Assembly: GCA_000471045.1 (NCBI GenBank)
Contig: KI301992.1
Coordinates: forward strand, 2,178,060-2,242,059
Length of the DNA stretch: 64,000 nt
From: an actinobacterium LLX17
GTDB lineage: Bacteria; Actinomycetota; Actinomycetes; Propionibacteriales; Nocardioidaceae
Direction: 5' to 3'
Shown: one piece after another, positions 25,479 to 33,965 of the stretch
Numbering within the stretch: the first letter of the stretch is position 1
How the letters are laid out: each line of letters opens with the position of its first letter
The notes under the pieces: generated by a model
Seen by the model: the letters and a program-made list of their open reading frames with translations, nothing else
Databases searched by the model: none
Told to the model about the DNA's origin: nothing
Position numbers and translations under genes: made by a program

Positions 25479-26374
25479 GTGGCGGCTCCTGAGGTGAGGG
25501 GGACGCGGTCGTCGAGCGACCGGAGGAAGGTGAGCCCGTCGCGGGCCAGGTCGTCCTGCGTCGCCGCCAGCGGCCGCCAGATGGACGCGGCCGTCGCGAT
25601 CGAGGCGTTGTCGGCAGTGAAGCTCTCGATGACCAGCGGACCGGCGTAGGCGACGTCGTCCAGCGCCTGCACCAACGCCGGCCAGTCGGTCTGGTCGCCG
25701 CCGGGCGCGCCGCGGTCGTTGCCGCAGACCTGCACGTGCACGAGGTGCTCGCCGGCGCGACGGACGGCGTCGGCGCTCGAGCGTTCCTCGATGTTGAGGT
25801 GGTAGGTGTCGAGCGCAAGGCCCAGCGACGGGCCGAGCAGGTCGCCCAGCGCGTCGAGGGCCTGGTCGACCGTGTTGATGACGGACGTCTCGTAGCGGTT
25901 GAGCGGCTCGATGCCGATCGCCACGCCCCGCTGGCCGGCGTGGTCGACGACCGGCTTGAGCGACTCCCGCAGCTGGGTGGAGGCCGCGCGACGGTCGTCG
26001 GCGGTCATCCGCCACACCCGCCCGGTCGAGGCGTAGAACGGTCCGCAGACCGCGGCCGCGCCGACCTCGGCGGCGAGGTCGACGCAGGCCCGCAGGTAGT
26101 CGCGGGTCGCGTCGATCGTCGCCGCGTCGGTGGCGACGAGGTCCCGCCCGGGCGCCATCGCCCCGACCACGCAGGGCGTCAGGCCGGTGTCGGCCAACGC
26201 CTGCGCCACGACGTCCGACGTGAGGTCCCCGGGTGTCTCCAGGGGCAGCTCGACGGCGTCGAAGCCGAGCCCGGCGACCCGCTGCAGGAGCGGGCCGACG
26301 GTCTCGTCGGTCAGGGGCGATGTCCAGATCCAGGTGTTGGCCCCGATCTGGCGCGCCCGGGCGGAGGTCGTCAC
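25475..26374 (-). CDS. sugar 3-epimerase/isomerase-like TIM barrel
   Basis: This 299-residue protein resembles D-tagatose/D-psicose 3-epimerases. Supporting stretches are GIEPLNRYETSVINT (first metal Glu), LALDTYHLNIEE (Asp and His) and LVIESFTAD (last Glu). Start is the GTG at 26374, 3 nt after the binding-protein stop. It differs clearly from the other isomerase in the operon (23311-24330), so the pathway needs two different carbonyl rearrangements, or one accepts a phosphorylated form. Confidence 0.87.
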   Translation of the reverse strand: MTTSARARQIGANTWIWTSPLTDETVGPLLQRVAGLGFDAVELPLETPGDLTSDVVAQALADTGLTPCVVGAMAPGRDLVATDAATIDATRDYLRACVDLAAEVGAAAVCGPFYASTGRVWRMTADDRRAASTQLRESLKPVVDHAGQRGVAIGIEPLNRYETSVINTVDQALDALGDLLGPSLGLALDTYHLNIEERSSADAVRRAGEHLVHVQVCGNDRGAPGGDQTDWPALVQALDDVAYAGPLVIESFTADNASIATAASIWRPLAATQDDLARDGLTFLRSLDDRVPLTSGAAT

Positions 26375-26377
26375 GGG

Positions 26378-27559
26378 TCAGCCGACCTTGCGGTCGATCC
26401 AGACCTGCGGGAAGCCGGGCAGGTCCTCGCCACCGAACTTGGCGTAGTGACCGTCCGGCAGGCCCTCGTTGTCGGCGAGGAACTGACCGCGCTCGTCCTC
26501 GGTGATCGGCTTTTGCGGCAGGACCCACTCCTTCGGGACCTCCTCGCCGGCGAAGATCTTCTGCACCGCCAGCAGCGGGGTGCGCCACTGGAAGTTGGAG
26601 TACACCGGGGCCAGGCCGGTCAGGCCCGTCTCCTCCCACTTGCGCAGGAAGCTCATCTCGTCCTCACCGGTCATGACCGGGTAGTCGGCCCCGGCGTCCT
26701 CGAAGGCCTCGATGGCCGCGACAGCACCGTCACCGGCGTCCATCCAGACGCCCTGGACGTCGCCCTGGACGAGCGCGTCGGAGATGATCTTCTTGATCTC
26801 GCTCGGGTCGGCGCCGGTGAAGTGGTCCTCCACCTCGATGCCCTCCTCCTCGAGGATCTTCTCGGCGGCGGCCCACCGGGTCTCCAGCACGTCGACGCCG
26901 GGCAGGATGCGCAGCGCGATGACGCGGTCGCCCTCCTCGAGGTTCTCGACCAGGAAGTTGGCCGTGTCGATGCCCCAGGCGTAGCCACCGATGGGGTGGA
27001 TGAACGTCGTGGCGCAGTCGGTCTCGACGCCGCGGTCGAACACGACGACCGGCTTGCCGGTGTCGCACGCCCGCTCGACGGCCGGGGTGATGGCCGCCGT
27101 CGAGTTCGGCGAGATGATGAAGGCGTCGCAGTTGCCCTCGGAGATGAAGTAGTCGATGTCGGCGATCTGCGTGTTGTCGTCGTCCTGCGCGTCACGCGTC
27201 TCCATCTCGGAGATGGCGCCCGAGCCCTTCAGCACCTCCAGCTGCTGCTGCATCGTCAGGTAGCCGGTCTGGCGCCACGGGTTGCTGACCGAGGCGTTCG
27301 CGAAGCAGACCTTCTTGGGTCCCTCGGCCGCGTACTGCGAGGTGTCGGTCATCTCGCCGTCGATGTACTGCAGCCACGGGGTCGCGGGATCGCCCTCGAA
27401 CGTGGCGTCGCGCTGCTCCATCTGCTCGTCGAAGTCGGCCTGGACGAACCACTCCTCACCGGAGCCCTCGGAGTCGTCGGACCCGCCGTTGCTGCAGGCT
27501 GCGAGGACCGTCAGCGCCGCAGCTGCAGCGAGGACCCTCCTGGACGCGTGTCGGTTCAT
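26378..27559 (-). CDS. ABC sugar-binding lipoprotein (RbsB/PBP type 4)
   Basis: This 393-residue solute receptor has a lipoprotein signal (lipobox LAAC, Cys22) and an acidic linker, then a periplasmic-binding domain with SVSNPWRQTGYLTMQQQLEV, DAFIISPNSTAAI and GEDEMSFLRKWEETG. It is long for the ribose-binding class because of an extra N-terminal stretch of about 60 residues. It captures the substrate for the importer encoded upstream. The ATG overlaps the permease stop (ATGA). The ligand is not identifiable. Confidence 0.92.
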   Translation of the reverse strand: MNRHASRRVLAAAAALTVLAACSNGGSDDSEGSGEEWFVQADFDEQMEQRDATFEGDPATPWLQYIDGEMTDTSQYAAEGPKKVCFANASVSNPWRQTGYLTMQQQLEVLKGSGAISEMETRDAQDDDNTQIADIDYFISEGNCDAFIISPNSTAAITPAVERACDTGKPVVVFDRGVETDCATTFIHPIGGYAWGIDTANFLVENLEEGDRVIALRILPGVDVLETRWAAAEKILEEEGIEVEDHFTGADPSEIKKIISDALVQGDVQGVWMDAGDGAVAAIEAFEDAGADYPVMTGEDEMSFLRKWEETGLTGLAPVYSNFQWRTPLLAVQKIFAGEEVPKEWVLPQKPITEDERGQFLADNEGLPDGHYAKFGGEDLPGFPQVWIDRKVG

Positions 27560-28668
27560 CGCTTCTCTCCTTCATGGGTGCCCGGGATGGGCTGGGTGGG
27601 ATGACCAGGACCTGAGCGGTCGGGGTCGGGAACGGTGGCCGCGCGGCGGCCGACCTGCCAGACGCGGGCCGAGGCCGCGACGGCGAGGATGATGATCAGG
27701 CCCTGCACCGAGGGGCGCCACGTCGAGGGCACCTCCAGCACGGTGAGCAGGACGAACAGCAGCTCGAGCGCGTAGGCGCCGGCGGCGGCCGACAGGACCC
27801 AGCCGCGTCCGCCCCCGAGGACCACGCCCCCGACCACGACCGCGGTGATCGCCGAGAACTCGTAGCCCTCACCGACGGCTCGTCCGCCCGCGTAGCCGAC
27901 GAGGATGATGCCGGCGACGGAGGCCGAGAGCGAGGAGATGATGAACGCCCTGGTCTTGATCCACCAGACCGAGGTGCCGCCGAGCCGCGCCGCCTCGGAG
28001 TTGTCGCCCGCGGCGACCAGGGCGCGACCGAAGGGACGTCGCATCGAGTAGGCGGCCAGCGCGGCGAGCACCACGACGATGATCAGCGGGTAGGGCACCA
28101 CCTCGACGACCGGCACGCCCTCGATGCCGCCCCGGCCGATCTGACGGAACTCGTCGACCGGGTTGCCGGCCGGCGCCACGCCCGCCACGTACCGGACGAT
28201 GCCGAACAGGGCGAGCATCGTGCCGAGCGTCACGATGAAGCTCGGCACCCGCAACAGCGTCGTCGCGAGCCCGTTCACGAGTCCGACCAGCACGCCGACC
28301 AGCAACATCAGGACGAGGACCGGCACGACCTGGCCGGCACTCTCGCCGGCCATGTTGCCCGCGATGATGACCTGCGTCGTGACGACGGCACCCATCGAGA
28401 GGTCGAACTCGCCCGAGACGATGACGTAGTACTGCCCCATCGCCGCGATGGCGATCGGCGCCGTGCGCCCCGCGAAGCGGATGAGTGACGAGGGGTCGCC
28501 GAAGTTCGGGTTGCTGATGATGATCGAGACCAGCAGGACCGCGACGAGCACGTAGACCGCGCCACCGGGGGTGGCTGCTCCGGCCGCGAGGCGAGCACCG
28601 AGCGGGCGGGCGTGGGCCGGCAGCTCTCGACCGGCGGGATCAGGGCGATCGGGCGTGGTGGTCGTCAT
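27556..28668 (-). CDS. ABC sugar permease (RbsC-like), second
   Basis: This 370-residue membrane protein of the branched-chain/ribose permease class (BPD_transp_2) has about 8-10 spans. Family stretches are GQYYVIVSGEFDLSMGAV and FGRALVAAGDNSEAARLGG, the latter contacting the ATPase. A hydrophilic C-terminal tail of about 30 residues is unusual. ATG 28668 has AGGAGG upstream and overlaps the preceding permease stop. With its neighbour it probably forms a heterodimeric pore. Confidence 0.92.
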   Translation of the reverse strand: MTTTTPDRPDPAGRELPAHARPLGARLAAGAATPGGAVYVLVAVLLVSIIISNPNFGDPSSLIRFAGRTAPIAIAAMGQYYVIVSGEFDLSMGAVVTTQVIIAGNMAGESAGQVVPVLVLMLLVGVLVGLVNGLATTLLRVPSFIVTLGTMLALFGIVRYVAGVAPAGNPVDEFRQIGRGGIEGVPVVEVVPYPLIIVVVLAALAAYSMRRPFGRALVAAGDNSEAARLGGTSVWWIKTRAFIISSLSASVAGIILVGYAGGRAVGEGYEFSAITAVVVGGVVLGGGRGWVLSAAAGAYALELLFVLLTVLEVPSTWRPSVQGLIIILAVAASARVWQVGRRAATVPDPDRSGPGHPTQPIPGTHEGEKR

Positions 28669-29684
28669 CGGGCCTCCTGGGCCGAGAACCGGGCAGGTCG
28701 GACCTGGAGGTTGCGGCGGGCGTACACGGCGACCGCGGCGATGATGATGACCCCGCGCACGACGTCCTTGAGGAACGGGTTGACCTGGAGGGCGCCCATC
28801 GTGCTGTCCATGACCGCGAAGATCGCGACACCGCCGAGGGTGCCGAGGATGCCGCCCCGTCCGCCGGCGAGCAGCGTGCCGCCCAGCACGACGGCGGCGA
28901 TCGACAGGAGGTCGTAGCCGCCCTGTGACCCGATGGTCGGGCTGCCGACGCTGAGTCGTGACAGCAGCAGGAGGCCCGCGAGCGCGGACATCACCGAGCA
29001 GAGCACGTGGGCGACGACCACCGGTGGCGACGTCCGCAGGCCCGAGAGCCGGGCGACCTCGGGGCTGCCGCCGACGGCGTACATGTGATGGCCGATCCGG
29101 GTGCGCTGCAGCAGCAGGATCGCGAGGGCGGCGAAGGCCACCATGATCAGGACGCTGACCGGGACCGGGCCGATCTTCGTCTCGTCGATGGCGCGGAAGG
29201 CGCCCGGCGCGGAGCCGGCCGACCCCTTGTAGTTCGTGCCGAGGTAGCCGCTGACGATCAGGCCGACGCCGAGCGTGGCGATGAACCCGTGGACGTGCAG
29301 CTGGCTGACGATCAGGCCGTTGGCCAGGCCGATCGCGGCGGCGACCCCGACCGTCACCAGCACCGCGGGGACGATGTTGCCCGTCTGGCCGGCCATCATC
29401 GTGCCGCCGACGAGGCTGGACAGGCTCACCACGTACGGGACCGACAGGTCGAGGCTGCCGACCAGGATCACGAGCGTCTGGCCGATCGCCACGAGGCCGA
29501 GGATGCTGGTCGCGGTCAGGATCGCCGAGATGTTGCCGCTGCTGAAGAAGTTCCGGCCGGCCGTGGCCGTGAGGATCGCGCCGATGACGATCGCACCGAG
29601 CAGGACGAGGTAGACGATCGCCGTCGAGGACAGGCCGGCTCCCCGGGCACGCAGCCCGCGGGGTGACGTGACGGTGGCGCTCAT
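28665..29684 (-). CDS. ABC sugar permease (RbsC-like), first
   Basis: This 339-residue permease shows the conserved GQTLVILVGSLDLSVPYVVSL and GHHMYAVGGSPEVARLSGL segments of ribose-type transporters. It overlaps the ATPase gene at ATGA and the next permease the same way. Two distinct permeases in one operon, instead of a single RbsC, resemble systems for inositol, autoinducer-2 or rare sugars. Confidence 0.92.
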   Translation of the reverse strand: MSATVTSPRGLRARGAGLSSTAIVYLVLLGAIVIGAILTATAGRNFFSSGNISAILTATSILGLVAIGQTLVILVGSLDLSVPYVVSLSSLVGGTMMAGQTGNIVPAVLVTVGVAAAIGLANGLIVSQLHVHGFIATLGVGLIVSGYLGTNYKGSAGSAPGAFRAIDETKIGPVPVSVLIMVAFAALAILLLQRTRIGHHMYAVGGSPEVARLSGLRTSPPVVVAHVLCSVMSALAGLLLLSRLSVGSPTIGSQGGYDLLSIAAVVLGGTLLAGGRGGILGTLGGVAIFAVMDSTMGALQVNPFLKDVVRGVIIIAAVAVYARRNLQVRPARFSAQEAR

Positions 29685-31192
29685 GCGGCCGCCTCCGAGC
29701 CCTCGCGCGTGGCAAGCTGCAGCACGTCCTCCTCGGACGCACCGGCCGCCAGCTCGCCGGCCACGCGGCCGTCGTGCAGCACCACGATGCGATCGGCCAT
29801 GCCGAGCACCTCGGGCAGCTCGCTGCTGACCATCAGCACGGCGAACCCGTCGGCCGCCAGCTGGCGGACGAGCTCGTAGATCGCGTGCTTGGCGCCGACG
29901 TCGATGCCGCGGGTGGGCTCGTCGAGCAGCACCACGCGCGGCTCGGTGGCCAGCCAGCGGGCCAGCACGACCTTCTGCTGGTTGCCTCCCGACAGGTACT
30001 GGACCTCCTGGTCGAGGCCGCGTGCGCTGATGCGGAGGGAGGACAGGATGCCCGGCACCGCGCGGCGGGCCTCGGCCGTACGGCCCGGCACGACGCCGCG
30101 GACCACGGACAGCGCGTTGTCGATGATGGACTGGCGCAGCGCCAGACCGGTGGCCTTGCGGTCCTCGGTGACCAGGGCGAGCCCGGCGCGCACGGCCTGA
30201 CGTGGCGAGCGCAGGCGCACCTCGCGTCCGTCGAGGCGGACCGTGCCGCGGGTGAACGGGCGGACGCCGAAGACGCCTTCGAGCAGCTCGGTGCGGCCCG
30301 ACCCCTGCAGGCCGGCGACCGCCACGACCTCACCGGCGCGGACCGTGAGGTCGACACCGTCGACATCGCCGTTGCCGACGCCCTCGAGCTCCAGGCGGGG
30401 CTCCCCGACGGTGGTGCCGGGCAGCTTCTCGGGGAAGAACGTGGTGAGCGAGCGACCGACCATGAGGCGGACCAGCTCGGACTCGTCGAGGTCGGCGGCC
30501 GGACGCGTGGCCACGTGCTGGCCGTCCTTCAGCACCGTGATGGTCTCGCAGAGGTCGAAGACCTCCTTGAGGCGGTGCGAGACGTAGAGGATCGCGACGC
30601 CCCGGGAGGTGAGCCGTCCGATGATCGCGTAGAGCAGCTCGACCTCGTGGTCGGCCAGCGCAGCGGTGGGCTCGTCCATCGAGATGATGCGCGCGTCCTG
30701 GCTGACGGCCTTGACGATCTCGACGACCTGCTGCTCGGCGACCGACAGGGTGCGGACCGGCCGGGCGGCGTCGAGGTGTGGCACCCCGAGGCCGTCGAGC
30801 AGCTCCTGCGTCTCGCGCCGCATGCGGGCGGTGTCGACGAGGCGGGAGCTGAGCGGCTCGCGTCCGAGGAACACGTTCTCGGCGATGCTGCGGTCGGGCA
30901 GCAGGTTGAACTCCTGGAACACCGTCGAGATGCCGGAGCGCTGGGCCTGCACGGGGTGGCTGAACCGCACCTCGTCACCGTCCAGGGTGATCGTGCCGGC
31001 ATCAGGCTGGTGCACCCCGGCGAGCAGCTTCATGAGCGTCGACTTGCCGGCACCGTTCTCGCCCACCAGGCCGTGCACCCGGCCGGCGACGAGCGTGAGG
31101 CCGGCATCGGACAGGACCGTGTTGCCCAGGAAGCTCTTGGTCAGACCCGTCGCGACGAGGACGGAGGGTGCGGAAGTCTCAGCCACGGCCAC
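29681..31192 (-). CDS. sugar ABC transporter ATP-binding protein (RbsA/MglA type)
   Basis: This tandem ATPase of about 503 residues carries two nucleotide-binding domains. Domain 1 has Walker A GENGAGKST, a degenerate signature LSVAEQQ and Walker B ISMDEPTAAL. Domain 2 has the weaker P-loop GLQGSGRTE, signature LSGGNQQK and VVLLDEPTRGIDVG, the usual asymmetry of RbsA proteins. I start at GTG 31192 (GAGG 9 nt upstream); GTG 31186 also fits. It is the first gene of the operon, transcribed away from the ROK regulator, with a perfect palindrome 21 nt upstream. Confidence 0.92.
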   Translation of the reverse strand: MAVAETSAPSVLVATGLTKSFLGNTVLSDAGLTLVAGRVHGLVGENGAGKSTLMKLLAGVHQPDAGTITLDGDEVRFSHPVQAQRSGISTVFQEFNLLPDRSIAENVFLGREPLSSRLVDTARMRRETQELLDGLGVPHLDAARPVRTLSVAEQQVVEIVKAVSQDARIISMDEPTAALADHEVELLYAIIGRLTSRGVAILYVSHRLKEVFDLCETITVLKDGQHVATRPAADLDESELVRLMVGRSLTTFFPEKLPGTTVGEPRLELEGVGNGDVDGVDLTVRAGEVVAVAGLQGSGRTELLEGVFGVRPFTRGTVRLDGREVRLRSPRQAVRAGLALVTEDRKATGLALRQSIIDNALSVVRGVVPGRTAEARRAVPGILSSLRISARGLDQEVQYLSGGNQQKVVLARWLATEPRVVLLDEPTRGIDVGAKHAIYELVRQLAADGFAVLMVSSELPEVLGMADRIVVLHDGRVAGELAAGASEEDVLQLATREGSEAAA

Positions 31193-31212
31193 ACTGTGAC
31201 ACGCCTCACTGA

Positions 31213-31236
31213 CTTTTGTCGAGTGCCCGACAAAAG
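31213..31236. promoter_or_regulatory. ROK repressor operator
   Basis: CTTTTGTCG-N6-CGACAAAAG is a perfect dyad with 9-bp arms in the 88-nt divergent gap between the ABC operon and the ROK gene. ROK (NagC/Mlc-like) repressors bind AT-ended dyads of this size. A further half-site, GGACAAAG, lies at 31251-31258. The site could control both directions. Confidence 0.65.
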
Positions 31237-31280
31237 ATGGTTGCTGGACGGGACAAAGCCGGACGTGGTTCACTCGAAGG

Positions 31281-32438
31281 GTGCGAACCGGCGACCTCTT
31301 CGAGCTGCTCAAGGACGGCCGGCCCTGGACGCGAGCCGAGCTGGCCGAGACCACCGGACTGGCCCGCTCGACCGTCGCCACGCGCATCGACCTGCTGATG
31401 CGCCTGGGCCTGATCGCCCCCTTCGGTGGCGCCCGGTCCACGGGTGGACGTCCGCCGGCCCTCTTCGCGCTCAACCCGGCGGCGAAGGTCGTCGTGGGAG
31501 TCGACGTGGGCGCCACGCACGTGCGCGCGGTGCTCGCCGACCTGTCCGGACGCATCCTCGGCGAGGAGGCCGTCGACCTGCCGGTCGTCGACGGGCCCGA
31601 GGCCGTGCTCGGCTGGGTCGTCGCCGCGGTCGAGCGCCTGACCGCCGCGGCACCCGACGCCGACCTCGCAGCCATCGGCATCGGTCTGCCGGGCCCCGTC
31701 GAGCACTCGACCGGCCGGCCCATCAGCCCACCGATCATGCCCGGCTGGGACCGCTACGACGTGGCCGGGCACGTGCAGCGCACGGCCCGCGTGCCGGTGC
31801 TGATCGACAACGACGTCAACATCATGGCGCTCGGCGAGCGCCGCACGCACCTGGCGGACGTCGACGACGTCGTGCTCATCAAGGTCGCCACCGGCATCGG
31901 CGCCGGCATCATCTCGGGCGGACGCCTGCAGCGCGGCGCCCAGGGCACCGCGGGCGACCTCGGGCACGTGCGGGTGCCCAGCGCCGGCGACGTCGAGTGC
32001 CGCTGCGGCAACACCGGCTGCCTCGAGGCGGTCGCGGCCGGCCCCGCGCTCGCCGCCGCGCTGCAGGCCCAGGGCGTGAGCGCCCGGTCGGGCCAGGACG
32101 TCGTCGACCTCGTGCGTGCCGGCGACGTCAGCGCCATCGGCGTGGTCCGCGACGCGGGCCGCGACATCGGTGAAGTCGTCGCCACCATGGTCAACCTGGT
32201 CAATCCCTCGGTCGTCGTCATCGGTGGCCAGCTCGCGAGCGCCGGCGAGCACCTGCTGGCCGGCATCCGCGAGGTCGTCTACCAACGGTCACTGCCGTTG
32301 GCCACGGCCCAGCTGCGCATCGAGGCATCCCGGGCCGGCACCGAGGCCGGCGTGCTCGGCGCCGTCGCCCTGGCGATCGACCACGTCCTCTCCCCCGAGG
32401 CCGTCGAGGCCGCCAGCCTCGCCCTCGAGCCCGCCTAG
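31281..32438 (+). CDS. ROK-family transcriptional repressor
   Basis: This 385-residue regulator has an N-terminal winged helix (TRAELAETTGLARSTVATRI near 17-36) and a ROK sugar-kinase-like domain with VVGVDVGATHVRAVLADL, the GIGLPGPVE loop and the zinc motif CRCGNTGCLEA. It is the probable repressor of the divergent ABC-sugar operon, released by the imported sugar or its phosphate. Start is GTG 31281. Its TAG stop interlocks with the TAG of the convergent thioredoxin gene in one CTAG. Confidence 0.92.
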   Translation: MRTGDLFELLKDGRPWTRAELAETTGLARSTVATRIDLLMRLGLIAPFGGARSTGGRPPALFALNPAAKVVVGVDVGATHVRAVLADLSGRILGEEAVDLPVVDGPEAVLGWVVAAVERLTAAAPDADLAAIGIGLPGPVEHSTGRPISPPIMPGWDRYDVAGHVQRTARVPVLIDNDVNIMALGERRTHLADVDDVVLIKVATGIGAGIISGGRLQRGAQGTAGDLGHVRVPSAGDVECRCGNTGCLEAVAAGPALAAALQAQGVSARSGQDVVDLVRAGDVSAIGVVRDAGRDIGEVVATMVNLVNPSVVVIGGQLASAGEHLLAGIREVVYQRSLPLATAQLRIEASRAGTEAGVLGAVALAIDHVLSPEAVEAASLALEPA

Positions 32439-32875
32439 GCTCCGACCGTCGCGCGGATGGTGGCCTCCACCTGCTCGCGGCGCGGGAGTCCCGAGGCGCG
32501 GCCGATGATGCCCCCCTCGGCGTCGAGCACCACCACGGTGGGCGTGCGGAGGATGTTGAGGCGTCGCACCAGGTCGAGGTTCGACTCGGCGTCGACCTCG
32601 ACGTGGGCGATGCCTTCGCGCGAGCGCACCACGTCGGCCAGCAGCACCCGCGTCGCCCGGCACGGGCTGCAGAAGGAGCTGGAGAACTGGACGAACGTCA
32701 TCCGCTGACCCAAGGGGCCGCCGATCTCCTCGGCCGTCAGGACGTCGTCGCGCGACTGCGGGTCCGCTGCCTGCGACGGGCGGCGCGGACGGAAACGTCC
32801 GTCGACCCGTGCCTTCACGAGTGCGATGACCGCCGTCACCAGCAGGACGGCGGCGAGGGCCCAGACTCCGGTCAT
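32435..32875 (-). CDS. membrane-anchored thioredoxin-like protein
   Basis: This 146-residue protein has an N-terminal membrane span (4-20), a linker and a thioredoxin fold with the redox pair C69-S-P-C72 and the cis-Pro loop ILRTPTVVVLD. The active site faces the cytoplasm or the outside depending on orientation; the basic stretch after the span suggests the domain is cytoplasmic. It corresponds in position to mycobacterial thiX beside glnR. It follows the membrane-protein gene (28-nt gap). Confidence 0.88.
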   Translation of the reverse strand: MTGVWALAAVLLVTAVIALVKARVDGRFRPRRPSQAADPQSRDDVLTAEEIGGPLGQRMTFVQFSSSFCSPCRATRVLLADVVRSREGIAHVEVDAESNLDLVRRLNILRTPTVVVLDAEGGIIGRASGLPRREQVEATIRATVGA

Positions 32876-32903
32876 CGGTCCAGAGTACGAGGCAGCACCA
32901 GCG

Positions 32904-33704
32904 TCAGAAGGCCGTCGCCAGCTGACCGCCGAGGTGCACGACCGGAGCGGCCAGCGCGACGGACAGCGCGCCCGGAAAGCCCCAGCCGGCCGCCGCGTGC
33001 CGCCGTCCCTCGCCCCACGCCCGCCCGAGCACCTGCCCGAGCACCGCGAACAACCCCACCGCGAACCCCACGATGATGCCGAACAGCGGCAGCAGGTACC
33101 CGTCGAGCACGAGGGTCGCCACCGCTCCCCCCGCGGCACCGGCCGTGACGGCCAGGCATCCACAGATCCAGCGATCGATCGGCAAGCACCACACCAGCAG
33201 GGCCGCTGCCGTCGCCCCGGCGCAGACCGTCACCACGCCAGGGCCTCCGACGGCGTTCACCGCGCTGATCCAGCCGATGGTCAGCGCCGCGAACGCCGTG
33301 ACCGTGACCGCGTACCCGGTCGAGACCACCAGGTCCCGGCGCCCGTCGCGGCGCAGCATCTGGGCGATCAGGGAGAGGAAGACACCGGCGGCGACGGCCA
33401 GCAGCAGGCCCGACATCGTGCCCGAGGCGAGCACCCCGATCTCGCCGGCGCGGGTGCCCTCGGCGCCCATCAACCACGCGGGGCGCACCGCAAAGATTGT
33501 CGCGACCAGGCCGGCCACGACGGTCGCCACGGCCTTCGGCGTCGGCACCGACCGGCCGCGGGCATCGGCCGGCGGCGGCGCGGCCGCGATCTGGGCCTGC
33601 ACGACCAGCACGACCGCGGCGACCAGCACGACGTCGACGTGCGCGGCGAGGACCAGCACGGCGACCAGGGCGATCGACCACGCAGTCGGGGCGAGACGGG
33701 ACAC
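32904..33704 (-). CDS. hypothetical multi-span membrane protein
   Basis: This 266-residue, very hydrophobic protein has seven or eight predicted spans and I recognise no catalytic motif. It lies between glnR (divergent) and the thioredoxin gene, the same place as mycobacterial Rv0817c-type proteins. Start is GTG 33704. Co-transcription with the thioredoxin-like protein suggests a membrane redox role, but this is only context. Confidence 0.75.
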   Translation of the reverse strand: MSRLAPTAWSIALVAVLVLAAHVDVVLVAAVVLVVQAQIAAAPPPADARGRSVPTPKAVATVVAGLVATIFAVRPAWLMGAEGTRAGEIGVLASGTMSGLLLAVAAGVFLSLIAQMLRRDGRRDLVVSTGYAVTVTAFAALTIGWISAVNAVGGPGVVTVCAGATAAALLVWCLPIDRWICGCLAVTAGAAGGAVATLVLDGYLLPLFGIIVGFAVGLFAVLGQVLGRAWGEGRRHAAAGWGFPGALSVALAAPVVHLGGQLATAF

Positions 33705-33785
33705 GCCCCGATGATTCCATCCGGCACCCGGTTGCCCGTGCCTGACGGGCCCGACACAGCGCCGGAACCAACGCGAGGGCCCGAC

Positions 33786-33799
33786 GTGACAACCGTCAC
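33786..33799. promoter_or_regulatory. dyad GTGAC-N4-GTCAC upstream of glnR
   Basis: This perfect 5-bp inverted repeat lies in the 261-nt divergent region between glnR and the membrane-protein gene. It could be a regulatory site; the GTnAC element is also part of GlnR boxes, but the full GlnR box is not evident. Confidence 0.3.
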
Positions 33800-33838
33800 C
33801 TGTTCGTCATCGGCTGGAGACTGATCCGACACCTGCGT

Positions 33839-33885
33839 TAAAGTGACGCATGCATTGAGGCCTCGGTGGACGTCCACCAGGCCTC
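33839..33885 (+). promoter_or_regulatory. possible glnR promoter and leader hairpin
   Basis: A -10-like TAAAGT (33839-33844) is followed by a strong hairpin (33857-33885; arms GAGGCCT...GGTGGA and TCCACC...AGGCCTC with one bulged C). This would give a 5' leader of about 110 nt. The hairpin could be an attenuator or a terminator-like brake. No -35 match is clear. Confidence 0.35.
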
Positions 33886-33965
33886 GACCTGTATCCGGCC
33901 CATCGGCCGCTCAGGGCCCGGCACCCCTGCCGGGACCGGCCGAGACCGGATGACCTGGAGGCACG

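Noticed and set aside
24327..26639. Single 770-codon frame covering the dehydrogenase and its upstream neighbour
   Set aside because: The upstream part is out of frame with the TIM-barrel gene that truly occupies 25475-26374; the dehydrogenase starts at GTG 25478.
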